Origin: Alphaproteobacteria bacterium HGW-Alphaproteobacteria-4
GTDB lineage: Bacteria > Pseudomonadota > Alphaproteobacteria > Rhodobacterales > Rhodobacteraceae
NCBI GenBank assembly: GCA_002842855.1
Contig: PHEE01000002.1
Location: 62,001-126,000, forward strand
Direction: 5' to 3'
Length of the DNA: 64,000 nt
The notes beneath the pieces were generated by a model that was not told the DNA's origin, made no database searches, and saw nothing but the letters and a program-made list of their open reading frames with translations. The position numbers were made by a program, and so were the translations under genes. Shown here piece after piece: positions 27,973 through 36,273 of this stretch. Within the stretch, counting starts at the first letter, position 1. Every line of letters begins with the position of its first letter.

Positions 27973-29328
27973 ATGTCCGACTGGATGGACAAACTTCCGC
28001 AAGCCGCCCGCGACTACATCGGAGGCCGGCGGCCCGATGAAGTAGAATGCATCGTACCCGATATAGCCGGCGTTGCGCGCGGCAAGGCGATGCCCGCCTC
28101 GAAATTCGCGCATCAGAAGCATTTCTACCTGCCGAACTCGATCTTTTTGCAGACCATCACCGGTGAGTGGGCCGACAACCCGACGGGGTCTTTCACCGAG
28201 CCCGACATGGTGCTGGTGCCCGACTATTCCACCGCCACCGCCGCCCCGTGGACAGCGGATGTGACCTTGCAGGTCATCCATGACGTACTGGACCAAAACG
28301 GTGCGCCAGTGCCAATTGCGCCGCGCAACGTCTTGAAGCGGGTGATGGCGCTTTACGAGGCCGAGGGCTGGCGCCCGGTGGTGGCGCCCGAGATGGAGTT
28401 TTTTCTGGTCGCGCGCAACACCGACCCGAACATGCCGGTGATCCCGCCGATGGGGCGCTCGGGGCGGCGCGCGGCGGCCAAGCAGGCCTATTCGCTGAGC
28501 GCGGTCGATGAATACGGCAAGGTCATCGACGACATCTACGATTTTGCCGAGGCGCAAGGCTTTGAAATTGATGGCATCTTGCAAGAGGGCGGCGCGGCGC
28601 AGGTGGAAATCAACCTCGCGCATGGCGACCCGGTCGAGCTTGCCGACCAGATCTTCTATTTCAAGCGGCTGATCCGCGAGGCAGCGCTGCGCCATGACTG
28701 TTTCGCCACCTTCATGGCCAAGCCGATCGAGGGGGAACCCGGCAGTGCCATGCACATTCACCAGTCGGTGGTCAGCACCAAGACCGGCAAGAACATCTTT
28801 TCCGATGCCCGTGGCCGCGAAACCTCGGCGTTCCAACACTTCATCGGCGGCATGCAGCGCCATCTGCCCGCCGCCATCGCTCTGCTCGCACCTTATGTGA
28901 ACAGCTACCGCCGCTACGTTCCCGATTTTGCCGCGCCGATCAACCTCGAATGGGGCCGCGACAACCGCACCACCGGCCTGCGTGTGCCGATCTCGGGAAC
29001 TGAATCGCGCCGCCTTGAAAACCGCCTCGCGGGGATGGATTGCAACCCCTACCTCGGGTTGGCCGCCAGCCTCGCGTGTGGCTACCTGGGGTTGAAGGAA
29101 AAGCAGTTGCCGCGCCCGGAATGGGTGGGCGATGCCTATATCGCGCAAGAAGATTTTCCCTTCAACCTTGGCGATGCGCTCGACCTGATGGCCGAAAGCG
29201 AACCGATGCGTGCGGTGCTGGGGGCAGATTTCGTAGCCGTTTATGAATCGGTAAAACGAAATGAATACAAAGAGTTCCTTCAGGTCATCAGCCCGTGGGA
29301 ACGCGAACATCTGCTGATGAATGTATGA
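27973..29328 (+). CDS. Glutamine synthetase-like gamma-glutamyl-amine ligase (PuuA-like), second copy
   Basis: A 451-residue paralogue of the gene at 25852, with the same motif order: APEMEFFLVA, EGGAAQVEINL, GSAMHIHQSV, VNSYRRYVPDF and DNRTTGLRVP. Differences in the substrate side (no NEHAPTG; APINLEWG instead) suggest another amine. Its last codon overlaps the oxidase start as ATGA. Confidence 0.9.
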   Translation: MSDWMDKLPQAARDYIGGRRPDEVECIVPDIAGVARGKAMPASKFAHQKHFYLPNSIFLQTITGEWADNPTGSFTEPDMVLVPDYSTATAAPWTADVTLQVIHDVLDQNGAPVPIAPRNVLKRVMALYEAEGWRPVVAPEMEFFLVARNTDPNMPVIPPMGRSGRRAAAKQAYSLSAVDEYGKVIDDIYDFAEAQGFEIDGILQEGGAAQVEINLAHGDPVELADQIFYFKRLIREAALRHDCFATFMAKPIEGEPGSAMHIHQSVVSTKTGKNIFSDARGRETSAFQHFIGGMQRHLPAAIALLAPYVNSYRRYVPDFAAPINLEWGRDNRTTGLRVPISGTESRRLENRLAGMDCNPYLGLAASLACGYLGLKEKQLPRPEWVGDAYIAQEDFPFNLGDALDLMAESEPMRAVLGADFVAVYESVKRNEYKEFLQVISPWEREHLLMNV

Positions 29329-30626
29329 ACCTTCTGCACGCCAATGATCGCCCCGGCGAGCACCCGGCAAGCTGGTATGCCGCCACCGCCACGCCGCTTG
29401 CGCCCTTTCCCGCACTTGCAGGGCGGGTCAGCGCCGATGTCTGCATCGTCGGCGCCGGTTACACCGGGCTTTCGGCGGCGCTGCATCTGGCCGAACGCGG
29501 CCTGAAGGTGGTGGTGCTTGAGGCGCACCGCGCGGGGTTCGGCGCCTCGGGGCGCAATGGCGGGCAGGTGGGCTCGGGGCAGCGGTTGGAGCAGGGCGAG
29601 CTGGAGCGGATGCTGGGCCGCGAGATGGCACAGCGGCTTTGGGCGGTCGGGCAAGATTCCAAGGCGCTGGTGCAAGACCTCATCACCCGCCACGCCATCG
29701 CCTGCGATTACGCCCCCGGCATCGTCCATGCCTGCCGCACACCGCGCGAGGTGGCACACGCCCGCGCCAACGCCGAAAAGCTGGCGCAAGACTACGGTTA
29801 TGACCAGATCACCCCGCTCGACCGCGCAGGGCTTGCCGCGATCCTGCCCTCGCCCGCCTATTGCGGCGGCGATCTCGACACCGGCGCGGGCCATTTGCAC
29901 CCCTTGAACTTTGCGCTCGGCCTTGCCCGTGCTGCCACCAGCGCCGGTGCCGAAATCTTCGAGCAAAGCGAAGTGACTGCCATCACCCCCGGCCCCCACC
30001 CGCGCGTGACAACGGCGGCGGGCGAGGTTGTGGCCGATCATCTGATCCTTGCCTGCAATGGCTATCTCGGCAACCTCGCGCCGAGCGTGGCGCGCCATGT
30101 GATGCCGATCAACAACTTCGTGGTGGCGACCGAACCGCTTGGCGCGCGCGCATCCGAGGTGCTGACCCAGAATGTGGCGGTGGCCGACTCGCGCTTTGTC
30201 GTCAACTATTGGCACCTTTCGCCCGACCAGCGGCTGATCTTTGGCGGCGGCGAAAGCTATGGCTACCGCTTTCCGGATATCATCAAGGCGGTGCGCAAGC
30301 CGCTGCTTCAGGTTTACCCCGGCCTTGCCGATGTAGCCATTACCCATGCTTGGGGCGGCACGCTTGCAATCACCATGAATCGGCTGCCGTATTTTGCGCG
30401 TCCCGCACCCGGCGTGCTCTCAGCGTCGGGCTATTCCGGCCACGGCGTAGCCATGGCCACCCTCGCGGGCCGGATGCTGGCTGAAGCCGTCAAAGGCGAG
30501 GCGGCAGGGTTTGATCTGATGGCCAGCCTGCCGCAACCGCGCTTTCCCGGCGGCGCCGCGCTGCGCTGGCCGCTCCTCGTCGCGGCGATGACGTGGTTTT
30601 CGATGCGTGACAGGCTGGGGCTCTGA
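29325..30626 (+). CDS. FAD-dependent gamma-glutamylputrescine oxidase-like enzyme (PuuB-like)
   Basis: A 433-residue DAO-family flavoenzyme. The FAD fold CIVGAGYTGLSAALHLAERG is at about 40-59, with ASGRNGGQVGSG (74-86) typical of PuuB/OrdL. It oxidises a gamma-glutamylated amine to the aldehyde with release of ammonia and H2O2. The ATG at 29325 is fixed by the ATGA overlap with the ligase. Confidence 0.9.
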   Translation: MNLLHANDRPGEHPASWYAATATPLAPFPALAGRVSADVCIVGAGYTGLSAALHLAERGLKVVVLEAHRAGFGASGRNGGQVGSGQRLEQGELERMLGREMAQRLWAVGQDSKALVQDLITRHAIACDYAPGIVHACRTPREVAHARANAEKLAQDYGYDQITPLDRAGLAAILPSPAYCGGDLDTGAGHLHPLNFALGLARAATSAGAEIFEQSEVTAITPGPHPRVTTAAGEVVADHLILACNGYLGNLAPSVARHVMPINNFVVATEPLGARASEVLTQNVAVADSRFVVNYWHLSPDQRLIFGGGESYGYRFPDIIKAVRKPLLQVYPGLADVAITHAWGGTLAITMNRLPYFARPAPGVLSASGYSGHGVAMATLAGRMLAEAVKGEAAGFDLMASLPQPRFPGGAALRWPLLVAAMTWFSMRDRLGL

Positions 30627-30632
30627 CCCCGA

Positions 30633-30662
30633 CTTCTTCCTTGCGCAAATACCCTCGGGGGG
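30633..30662 (+). repeat. Intergenic repeat copy, CAAATA core
   Basis: CTTCTTCCTTGCGCAAATACCCTC plus GGGGGG, seven bases after the puuB-like stop, between convergent genes. Confidence 0.6.
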
Positions 30663-30708
30663 TGAATTGGCGCGCCGCGCCAAAAGTGGCGCCGGCAGCC
30701 GCCTGCCC

Positions 30709-31140
30709 TCAACCTGCCATCAGGCGGGGCCATTCGATCGCCGGGCAGCGGTTTTGCACCACCGCCACACCGCGCGCCCGGGCCGCGGCCGCGGCCTGCG
30801 CATTTTCCACCCCAAGCTGCATCCAGACCGTGCGCAACGCGGGCAGATGCGCCAGTGCTTGGGCCACCACCTCGGGCACCGCCTCCGAGCGGCGGAAGAT
30901 ATCGACCATATCCACCCCCAACACCGCCGGAACCGATGCCAGATCGGCCCAGACATGCTCGCCCAGCAACTCCTGCCCCGCGAGGCCAGGGTTCACCGGA
31001 ACCACCCGATAGCCGCGTGACTGCAAAAATCGCGCAACGCCATGCGACGGGCGGTCAGGGTTGGCAGATATGCCCACCACCGCGATGACGCGGGTGCTTG
31101 CAAGAATGTCGCGGATTGCGGGGTCTGAGGGGTTTTGCAT
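30709..31140 (-). CDS. CoA-binding protein (YccU family)
   Basis: A 143-residue Rossmann-fold CoA_binding domain protein: VIAVVGISANPDRPSHGV at about 18-35, VPVNPGLAGQELLG, and DMVDIFRRSEAVPEV. It lacks the ATP-grasp partner and is the stand-alone form. Function unknown, often listed as an acyl-CoA or NAD-like binding protein. The ATG at 31140 has AAGG upstream. Confidence 0.88.
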   Translation of the reverse strand: MQNPSDPAIRDILASTRVIAVVGISANPDRPSHGVARFLQSRGYRVVPVNPGLAGQELLGEHVWADLASVPAVLGVDMVDIFRRSEAVPEVVAQALAHLPALRTVWMQLGVENAQAAAAARARGVAVVQNRCPAIEWPRLMAG

Positions 31141-31156
31141 GGACCGGCCTTGGATG

Positions 31157-31185
31157 AAAAAGCGCCCGAGCCAAAGCCCGGGCGC
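31157..31185 (-). terminator. Intrinsic terminator after rlmB
   Basis: On the minus strand GCGCCCGGGC pairs back through a TTTG loop to GCTCGGGCGC (one mismatch) and then TTTTT. It lies 124 bases past the rlmB stop and just before the CoA-binding gene, so it separates the two units. Confidence 0.8.
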
Positions 31186-31308
31186 CAGTGACGGAACGAG
31201 GGACAGTAACGCGAAGCACGGCAGTTCCGGTGCCACGCTTCCTTAGCTTAATGTAGGTAAGCCAAATGCAGCTTTGAAGCCCCCCTGCGACACTTCGCGC
31301 AGTTGTGA

Positions 31309-32088
31309 TCAGGAGCGGGCGGTCGCTGCGTAAAGCGCCACCGCCGCCGCGTTCGAGACATTGAGCGACCCGAACCCCCCCGGATAGGGTATCCGCACCA
31401 GCGCATCGCAGGTGGTCTTGGTCTTGTCGCGCAGGCCCGGCCCCTCGGCACCCAGCACCAGCCCTACGGGGCGCGAGCCCAAACCCGCCAGCGCGGCCCC
31501 CAGCTCGACCTCGGCCTCGCCATCAAGGCCCAGCAGCACGAAACCCATGCCCTTCAGCGTCTCCATCGCCTCGGAAAGGTTGGTCACACGCAAATAGGGC
31601 TGGCGCTCCAGCGCGCCGCTCGCGGTCTTGGCAAGGGCGCCGGTTTCGGGCGCGGAATGGCGCAGCGGCGCCACCACCGCGCGCGCGCCGAACACTTCCG
31701 CCGAGCGCAACACGGCCCCTACGTTATGCGGGTCTGTCACCCGGTCCAAGAGCACCACCAAAGGCGCGCCGCGCCCGCCAAGGCAGACATCTTCCAGCGA
31801 CCCCCAGGCAAGCGGTTTCACCTCAAGCGCCGCCCCCTGGTGCACCGAGCCTTCGTCAATTGGCACATCAAAGCGGCGCGGGTCAACAATTTCAGGCGCA
31901 AGCCCGCCCGCCGCCACGGCATCGCCCAGCCGGTCAGCGGCATTCTTGGTCAGCACCAGCCGCAGTTTCACCCGCGCCGGGTTCAAAAGCGCGTCGCGCA
32001 CCGCGTGCAGGCCAAAAAGCCACACCGTCTCGGCCGCCGCCGCGCGCTTGCCGCGCTCTTTCTCGATTACCCAGTCCGGTTTCTTCAT
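31309..32088 (-). CDS. rlmB: 23S rRNA 2'-O-methyltransferase, RlmB/TrmH-3 type
   Basis: A 259-residue SpoU methyltransferase. The three knot motifs are present: LDRVTDPHNVGAVLRSA, GLVLGAEGPGL and IPYPGGFGSLNVSNAAAVAL. The N-terminal L30e-like RNA-binding part begins at WLFGLHAVRDALLNP. It likely modifies the 23S rRNA equivalent of G2251. The ATG at 32088 follows GGAGAG. Divergent from the tRNA gene. Confidence 0.93.
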   Translation of the reverse strand: MKKPDWVIEKERGKRAAAAETVWLFGLHAVRDALLNPARVKLRLVLTKNAADRLGDAVAAGGLAPEIVDPRRFDVPIDEGSVHQGAALEVKPLAWGSLEDVCLGGRGAPLVVLLDRVTDPHNVGAVLRSAEVFGARAVVAPLRHSAPETGALAKTASGALERQPYLRVTNLSEAMETLKGMGFVLLGLDGEAEVELGAALAGLGSRPVGLVLGAEGPGLRDKTKTTCDALVRIPYPGGFGSLNVSNAAAVALYAATARS

Positions 32089-32170
32089 CGCCCGCTCTCC
32101 GCTCGGCCCCGCCCTTTCCTGCGCTGCGATTGCGCCCCTTGGCAAGGCCCGACGGACGGATTTTTCCGGC

Positions 32171-32199
32171 TTGACGCCCCCCGCCTGCCCCGGTATCCA
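32171..32199 (+). promoter_or_regulatory. Promoter of the tRNA-Tyr gene
   Basis: TTGACG (32171-32176) and TATCCA (32194-32199) are spaced by 17 bases; the predicted start, near 32206, is just ahead of the tRNA 5' end at 32210. Confidence 0.55.
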
Positions 32200-32209
32200 C
32201 CGCCCCGTT

Positions 32210-32293
32210 GGGCGACGAGCTGCAAGGTGCGGCAGCGGACTGTAACTCCGCCGGGGAGACCCACGCCTGGTTCGATTCCAGGGTCGCCCACCA
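32210..32293 (+). tRNA. tRNA-Tyr (GTA), unusual D arm
   Basis: A class II tRNA of 84 bases including an encoded CCA. The acceptor stem (7 perfect pairs), anticodon stem (GCGGA with TCCGC; loop CTGTAAC, anticodon GTA at 32242-32244) and T arm (CCTGG, TTCGATT, CCAGG) are normal. The 14-base variable arm forms GGG-GAGA-CCC. The D arm is odd: position 8 is G, and 14/21 are C/G, giving a five-pair stem with a five-base AAGGT loop instead of the U8-A14-A21 set. A promoter precedes it. tRNA-Tyr is the only family expected from anticodon plus long arm. Confidence 0.82.
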
Positions 32294-32351
32294 TGCACCG
32301 TCTCAGGGCCGCATGGTGGGCAGGTTCAGCGAAATATCCCAAATGTGCGCG

Positions 32352-32672
32352 TTACTCCTTGCGCGCATCCAGCATGCCAAACTCACGATCAAGCGCCGCG
32401 CGCAGCTTGGTTGCGGCACCGCTGACGGCAAGCTTCAGCGTCGCGTCGTGGTGCGTCACGGCGATTGGCCGCAACCCCTCGGGGCGTGCCTCAAGCATGC
32501 AGCGCTTGTCCTTGCCGCCACCCTTTGCCGCGTTTTCATCGCCCAGATGCGCCTCGACGCGGGTAATGCGGGGCGCAAAATGCCCGACCCGCGCGGTCAC
32601 CGCATCCTCAACAAAACGGGCCACATCCTCGCGGCCCTGAATGGCCTTGTCGGTGTTTATCTGGATCTGCAT
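32352..32672 (-). CDS. Ribosome hibernation factor, HPF/RaiA family (short form)
   Basis: A 106-residue basic protein with the HPF beta-alpha fold: MQIQINTDKAIQGREDVARF, then ITRVEAHLGDEN and ARPEGLRPIAVTHHDATLKL. Short forms bind the 30S decoding centre in starved cells. The C-terminal dimerisation domain of long HPF is absent. It lies between the tRNA gene and a divergent glycosyltransferase-like gene. Confidence 0.87.
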   Translation of the reverse strand: MQIQINTDKAIQGREDVARFVEDAVTARVGHFAPRITRVEAHLGDENAAKGGGKDKRCMLEARPEGLRPIAVTHHDATLKLAVSGAATKLRAALDREFGMLDARKE

Positions 32673-32838
32673 CTTAACCCTCGCCTTCGCAGGGCCGGGC
32701 GCTCCGACCCCTCTCCCTCAATCTGGGGCAGCAGCCGCGGCACGCAAGGCAAAACCATCGCCCGCGACAAGTCGCCGCCCCTGTCATTGCCGATGCCTTG
32801 GTCTTATAGTCGCACCAGGGACAGAGTGCGGGTGCGAC

Positions 32839-33837
32839 ATGGTCACGGGCAAAAAACCGAAAACGGCTCCCAACGTGGTCTGCGTGGCGCAATCCGGGCG
32901 GCTTGAATATGAGGCGTTGCTGTTTGTGGCGTCGTTCGCAGCCGCAAACCCCGGCTATGCAGGCAAGCTCTTGATCGCCGAGCCACAGCCGGGGCCGCGC
33001 TGGTCGGGCGATCCGCGCATTTCCGCACCGATCCGCGCGGCACTCGAAGGCTATGGCGCCGAGCTCGTGCCGTTTGAAAACCGCGTCTTCGGGCAAAGCT
33101 ACGCTTACGGCAACAAGATCGAAATGCTCGCCGCGTTACCGCACGCGCCATTCGTGTTCTTTGACACCGACACGCTCTTTACAGCGCCGCTTGCGGGCGT
33201 GACCTTCGATTTCGCGCGCCCTTCGGCCTCGATGCGCCGCGAGGGCACCTGGCCCGAGCCGCCACTCTACGGCCCCGGCTACAGCGCTATCTGGAAATCG
33301 CTTTACGACCGTTTCGGGCTTGATTTCGCCGCTTCGCTCGACCCGGCGCAGATCGACGAATACTGGGAACGCTATCTCTATTTCAACGCAGGCTGGTTTT
33401 TCCACGCTGACCCACAGGCCTTCGGGCAGCGATTTCTGGAATATGCGATCGCGATCAAATCCGACCCGCCCGAAGAACTGGCGAGCCAAAGCCTCGACCC
33501 CTGGCTTGATCAGGTGGCGCTGCCGCTGGTGATCCATTCCTTCGGCGGCGGCCGCCCCGGCAAGGGGCTGACGGGGCTTGATGGCGACGTTTCCTGCCAT
33601 TACCGCGCGCTGCCGCTGCTTTATGCGCGCGAAAGCGACCGCGTGGTGGCGGTGCTGGAAGGCCTTTGCGCCCCGAATGCCGTCAAACGCTTGCTGCGCA
33701 ACTATGATCCGCTGCGAAAGCTCGTCTATCAGGGCAAGGGCCGCAAATTGCGTGCACTCTTTGACCGCGATGCCCTGCCGCGGCGCGAACAGATGCTGCG
33801 CAATGCGATCAAACGCGAGGGGCTCTGGCTGCGCTGA
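32839..33837 (+). CDS. DXD-motif glycosyltransferase-like protein
   Basis: A 332-residue protein with no signal peptide. FVFFDTDTLF (about 107-116) is a DXD-like nucleotide-sugar site of GT-A enzymes and FNAGWFFH follows at about 190. No further motif was recognised, so family and substrate are open. The C-terminus is basic. Start at 32839 is the first codon giving a normal cytosolic N-terminus; earlier codons are shadow of the hpf promoter side. Confidence 0.72.
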   Translation: MVTGKKPKTAPNVVCVAQSGRLEYEALLFVASFAAANPGYAGKLLIAEPQPGPRWSGDPRISAPIRAALEGYGAELVPFENRVFGQSYAYGNKIEMLAALPHAPFVFFDTDTLFTAPLAGVTFDFARPSASMRREGTWPEPPLYGPGYSAIWKSLYDRFGLDFAASLDPAQIDEYWERYLYFNAGWFFHADPQAFGQRFLEYAIAIKSDPPEELASQSLDPWLDQVALPLVIHSFGGGRPGKGLTGLDGDVSCHYRALPLLYARESDRVVAVLEGLCAPNAVKRLLRNYDPLRKLVYQGKGRKLRALFDRDALPRREQMLRNAIKREGLWLR

Positions 33838-33843
33838 GTATCT

Positions 33844-33868
33844 GCCTTGGCCAAAATATCCCCCGCGG
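33844..33868 (+). repeat. Intergenic repeat copy, CAAATA-like core
   Basis: GCCTTGGCCAAAATATCCCC then GCGGA, seven bases past the stop of the glycosyltransferase-like gene. The arm resembles 17871-17898. Confidence 0.6.
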
Positions 33869-34099
33869 AGCGTGCTGCGCGCGCCGCAAGCGCCCCCGGC
33901 GGCGATGTTCGGGCTGGAGCAATTCAGGGAAACTGTTTCAGGGATGCCGAGGGCAGGCGATACGGCGGCGCAAAACCCGCGCGCCGCGAGAAGAATATTC
34001 CAAGATACCGCGTGATTTTGCGCGGTTTCACCCGGGCTGCGGCGTTGTGCGAATGCGTCTGGCGCGCTACGGTCCTGCAAATTTCAAGGAGCCCCAGCC

Positions 34100-35383
34100 A
34101 TGACCGATTATGCCTTCGACACTCTGCAAGTTCACGCCGGCACCGCCCCCGACCCGGCCACCGGGGCGCGGCAGGTGCCGATCTACCAGACCACCGCCTA
34201 TGTCTTTCGCGATGCCGACCACGCCGCCAAGCTGTTCAACCTGCAAGAGGTGGGCTACATCTATTCACGCCTGACCAACCCCACGGTCTCGGCGCTGGCA
34301 GCGCGGGTGGCGGCGCTAGAGGGCGGCGCCGGGGCGGTGTGCTGCTCGTCGGGCCATGCCGCGCAGATCATGGCGCTGTTTCCGCTGATGCAGCCGGGCT
34401 GCAACGTGGTTGCCTCGACCCGGCTCTACGGCGGCACCATCCAGCAGTTTTCCAACACCATCCGCAAGTTCGGCTGGTCGGCGAAATTTGTCGATTTTGA
34501 CGATCTGGCGGCGCTCGCCGCTGCGGTGGACGAAAACACCCGCGCCATCTTTTGCGAGTCGATCTCGAACCCCGGCGGCTACATCACCGACCTGCCCGCG
34601 GTCGCCAAGGTGGCCGACACGGCGGGCGTGCCGCTGATTGTCGACAACACGCTGGCCACGCCTTACCTCTGCCGCCCGATCGAACAGGGGGCAACGCTGG
34701 TGGTGCATTCGGCCACCAAGTATCTCACCGGCAACGGCACCGTCACCGGCGGCGTGATTATCGACAGTGGCAAGTTCGACTGGTCGGCTTCGGGCAAGTT
34801 CCCCAGCCTTGCCGCCCCCGAACCCGCGTATCACGGGCTCAATTTCCACGCCGCACTGGGCGGCATGGCCTTCACCTTCCATTCCATCGCCGTCGGGCTG
34901 CGCGATCTCGGCATGACGATGAACCCGCAGGGCGCGCATTACACGCTTATGGGCATCGAGACGCTGAGCCTGCGGATGCAGCGCCACGTGGAAAACGCCG
35001 AGAAGATCGCAGCATGGCTCGAAAATGATCCGCGCGTCGAATACGTCACCTACGCTGGCCTACCCTCGTCGCCCTGGCACGAGCGCGTGGCGCAGGTAAC
35101 GCCGAAGGGCGCGGGCGCGATTTTCACTTTTGCGGTCAAAGGGGGCTATGACGCCTGCGTCAAGCTGGTCGACAACCTCAAGCTGTTCAGCCACGTCGCC
35201 AACCTTGGCGACACCCGCAGCCTGGTGATCCATTCGGCTTCGACCACGCACCGCCAGTTGACTGAAGACCAGCAGATTGCGGCCGGGGCCGGGCCGAATG
35301 TGGTGCGCCTGTCGATCGGCATCGAGGACGCGAACGACCTGATCGCCGACCTCGATCAAGCGCTGGCGGCGGCAACGGCCTGA
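34100..35383 (+). CDS. metY: O-acetylhomoserine aminocarboxypropyltransferase
   Basis: A 427-residue PLP enzyme that makes homocysteine from O-acetylhomoserine and sulfide. The PLP lysine is Lys207 in SATKYLTGNGTVTGG, preceded by LIVDNTLATPYLCRP; the family start FDTLQVHAG and the end RLSIGIEDANDLIADLDQAL are standard. AAGGAG precedes the ATG. The 262-base upstream gap was inspected for SAM-II, SAM-V and SAM/SAH riboswitches and none could be recognised. Confidence 0.95.
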   Translation: MTDYAFDTLQVHAGTAPDPATGARQVPIYQTTAYVFRDADHAAKLFNLQEVGYIYSRLTNPTVSALAARVAALEGGAGAVCCSSGHAAQIMALFPLMQPGCNVVASTRLYGGTIQQFSNTIRKFGWSAKFVDFDDLAALAAAVDENTRAIFCESISNPGGYITDLPAVAKVADTAGVPLIVDNTLATPYLCRPIEQGATLVVHSATKYLTGNGTVTGGVIIDSGKFDWSASGKFPSLAAPEPAYHGLNFHAALGGMAFTFHSIAVGLRDLGMTMNPQGAHYTLMGIETLSLRMQRHVENAEKIAAWLENDPRVEYVTYAGLPSSPWHERVAQVTPKGAGAIFTFAVKGGYDACVKLVDNLKLFSHVANLGDTRSLVIHSASTTHRQLTEDQQIAAGAGPNVVRLSIGIEDANDLIADLDQALAAATA

Positions 35384-35390
35384 GGCACGG

Positions 35391-35415
35391 TCCGGGGGCG
35401 GCACCCGCCCCCGGA
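35391..35415. terminator. Hairpin between convergent metY and SIMPL genes
   Basis: An 11-pair perfect stem (TCCGGGGGCGG with its complement) closes a CAC loop. There is no T-run, but the position between two convergent stops makes a shared terminator likely. Confidence 0.55.
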
Positions 35416-35421
35416 GCCACC

Positions 35422-36111
35422 CTATTGGACGATTTCAAAGACCATGGTGATCTGCGCGCCAAGGCTCAACTCGCCCGCGGCAACCGGCACCGGAGCCGGT
35501 GCGGCTATGGAGTCCGCGCGCAAGGCCATCGGTTGCGGCGCTTCAAAGCCTGTGGTTTCCGAAATTGTCACGATCCTGCCTAGGCTTACACCCGCGGCCT
35601 TGGCGTAAAGATCTGCGCGGGCGCGCGCATCGGCCACCGCCGCACGGCGGGCGGCATCAATCGCGGCGCGGTCATCGGCAAGGCCAAAGCTCAACCCGTT
35701 GAACTCATTGGCGCCCGCGGCAAATGCCGCATCGATCAGCGCGCCGAGCGCGGGCAGATCGCGCACGCGCACAGTGACCATGTTGCGCGCGTCATACCCC
35801 ACCACCCGACCATCGCCATTGTCGGAATAGTCATAGCGCGGGCCGACCGACAAACCCGAGGTCTGAATGTCGCGCGGGGCAATGCCATCGGCCGCAAGGC
35901 GCGCCAGCACCGAGGCGAGCGCGGTCGAGTTGGCGCCAAGTGCATCGGCGGCGGTCAACCCGCGCGATGCAACACCAAGGTTCAGGCTCGCCATATCGGG
36001 CACTGCGAAGGATCGCCCCTCGCCGGCGACCGTGATGCGTGCGGGCACGGGCTCGGCGGCGGCAGGCAGGGCAAGGCCCGCAAGCAGCACGACAAGTGGC
36101 AGGATGCGCAT
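35422..36111 (-). CDS. SIMPL-domain (DUF541) exported protein
   Basis: A 229-residue periplasmic or membrane-associated protein. A signal peptide (MRILPLVVLLAGLALPAAAEP) leads to the SIMPL core: ITVAGEGRSFAVPDMASLNLGV is its start (split here), later PRDIQTSGLSVGPRYDYSDN and AARRAAVADARARADLYAKA. E. coli and Brucella relatives are linked to oxidative stress. The ATG at 36111 follows GGAGAG; the ATG at 36123 overlaps that site. Confidence 0.9.
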   Translation of the reverse strand: MRILPLVVLLAGLALPAAAEPVPARITVAGEGRSFAVPDMASLNLGVASRGLTAADALGANSTALASVLARLAADGIAPRDIQTSGLSVGPRYDYSDNGDGRVVGYDARNMVTVRVRDLPALGALIDAAFAAGANEFNGLSFGLADDRAAIDAARRAAVADARARADLYAKAAGVSLGRIVTISETTGFEAPQPMALRADSIAAPAPVPVAAGELSLGAQITMVFEIVQ

Positions 36112-36194
36112 GAAACTCTCCATCGTTAATCAGACCGCGAGTTTGCGCCGATTGCGCCGGGGTGCAAGGCGCGTCGCCGCCGCCGCTTTCCTTG

Positions 36195-36208
36195 GGCAGA
36201 TTTCTGCC
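36195..36208. promoter_or_regulatory. 14-base perfect palindrome upstream of the PilM/PilP-like gene
   Basis: GGCAGA-TT-TCTGCC is centred in the 162-base divergent gap, 66 bases before the ATG at 36274. It may be an operator, or a decayed copy of the intergenic repeat, because CTTGG precedes it. Confidence 0.35.
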
Positions 36209-36273
36209 ATAACGTGGCGCGGGGCGAGTATCTGCGGTTTCGGCCCCCGGTAGAATTGTGCTAGGGGCTTGGC

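Noticed and set aside
34015..34099. Possible SAM-II riboswitch before metY
   Set aside because: A CCGCG-loop-CGCGG hairpin with TGATTT in the loop looks similar at first, but the conserved pseudoknot segment and the GCTAAA-like end are missing.
33847..34500. Open frame of 217 codons overlapping the metY start
   Set aside because: It is a shadow of metY in another frame, with no ribosome site and an unnatural composition.
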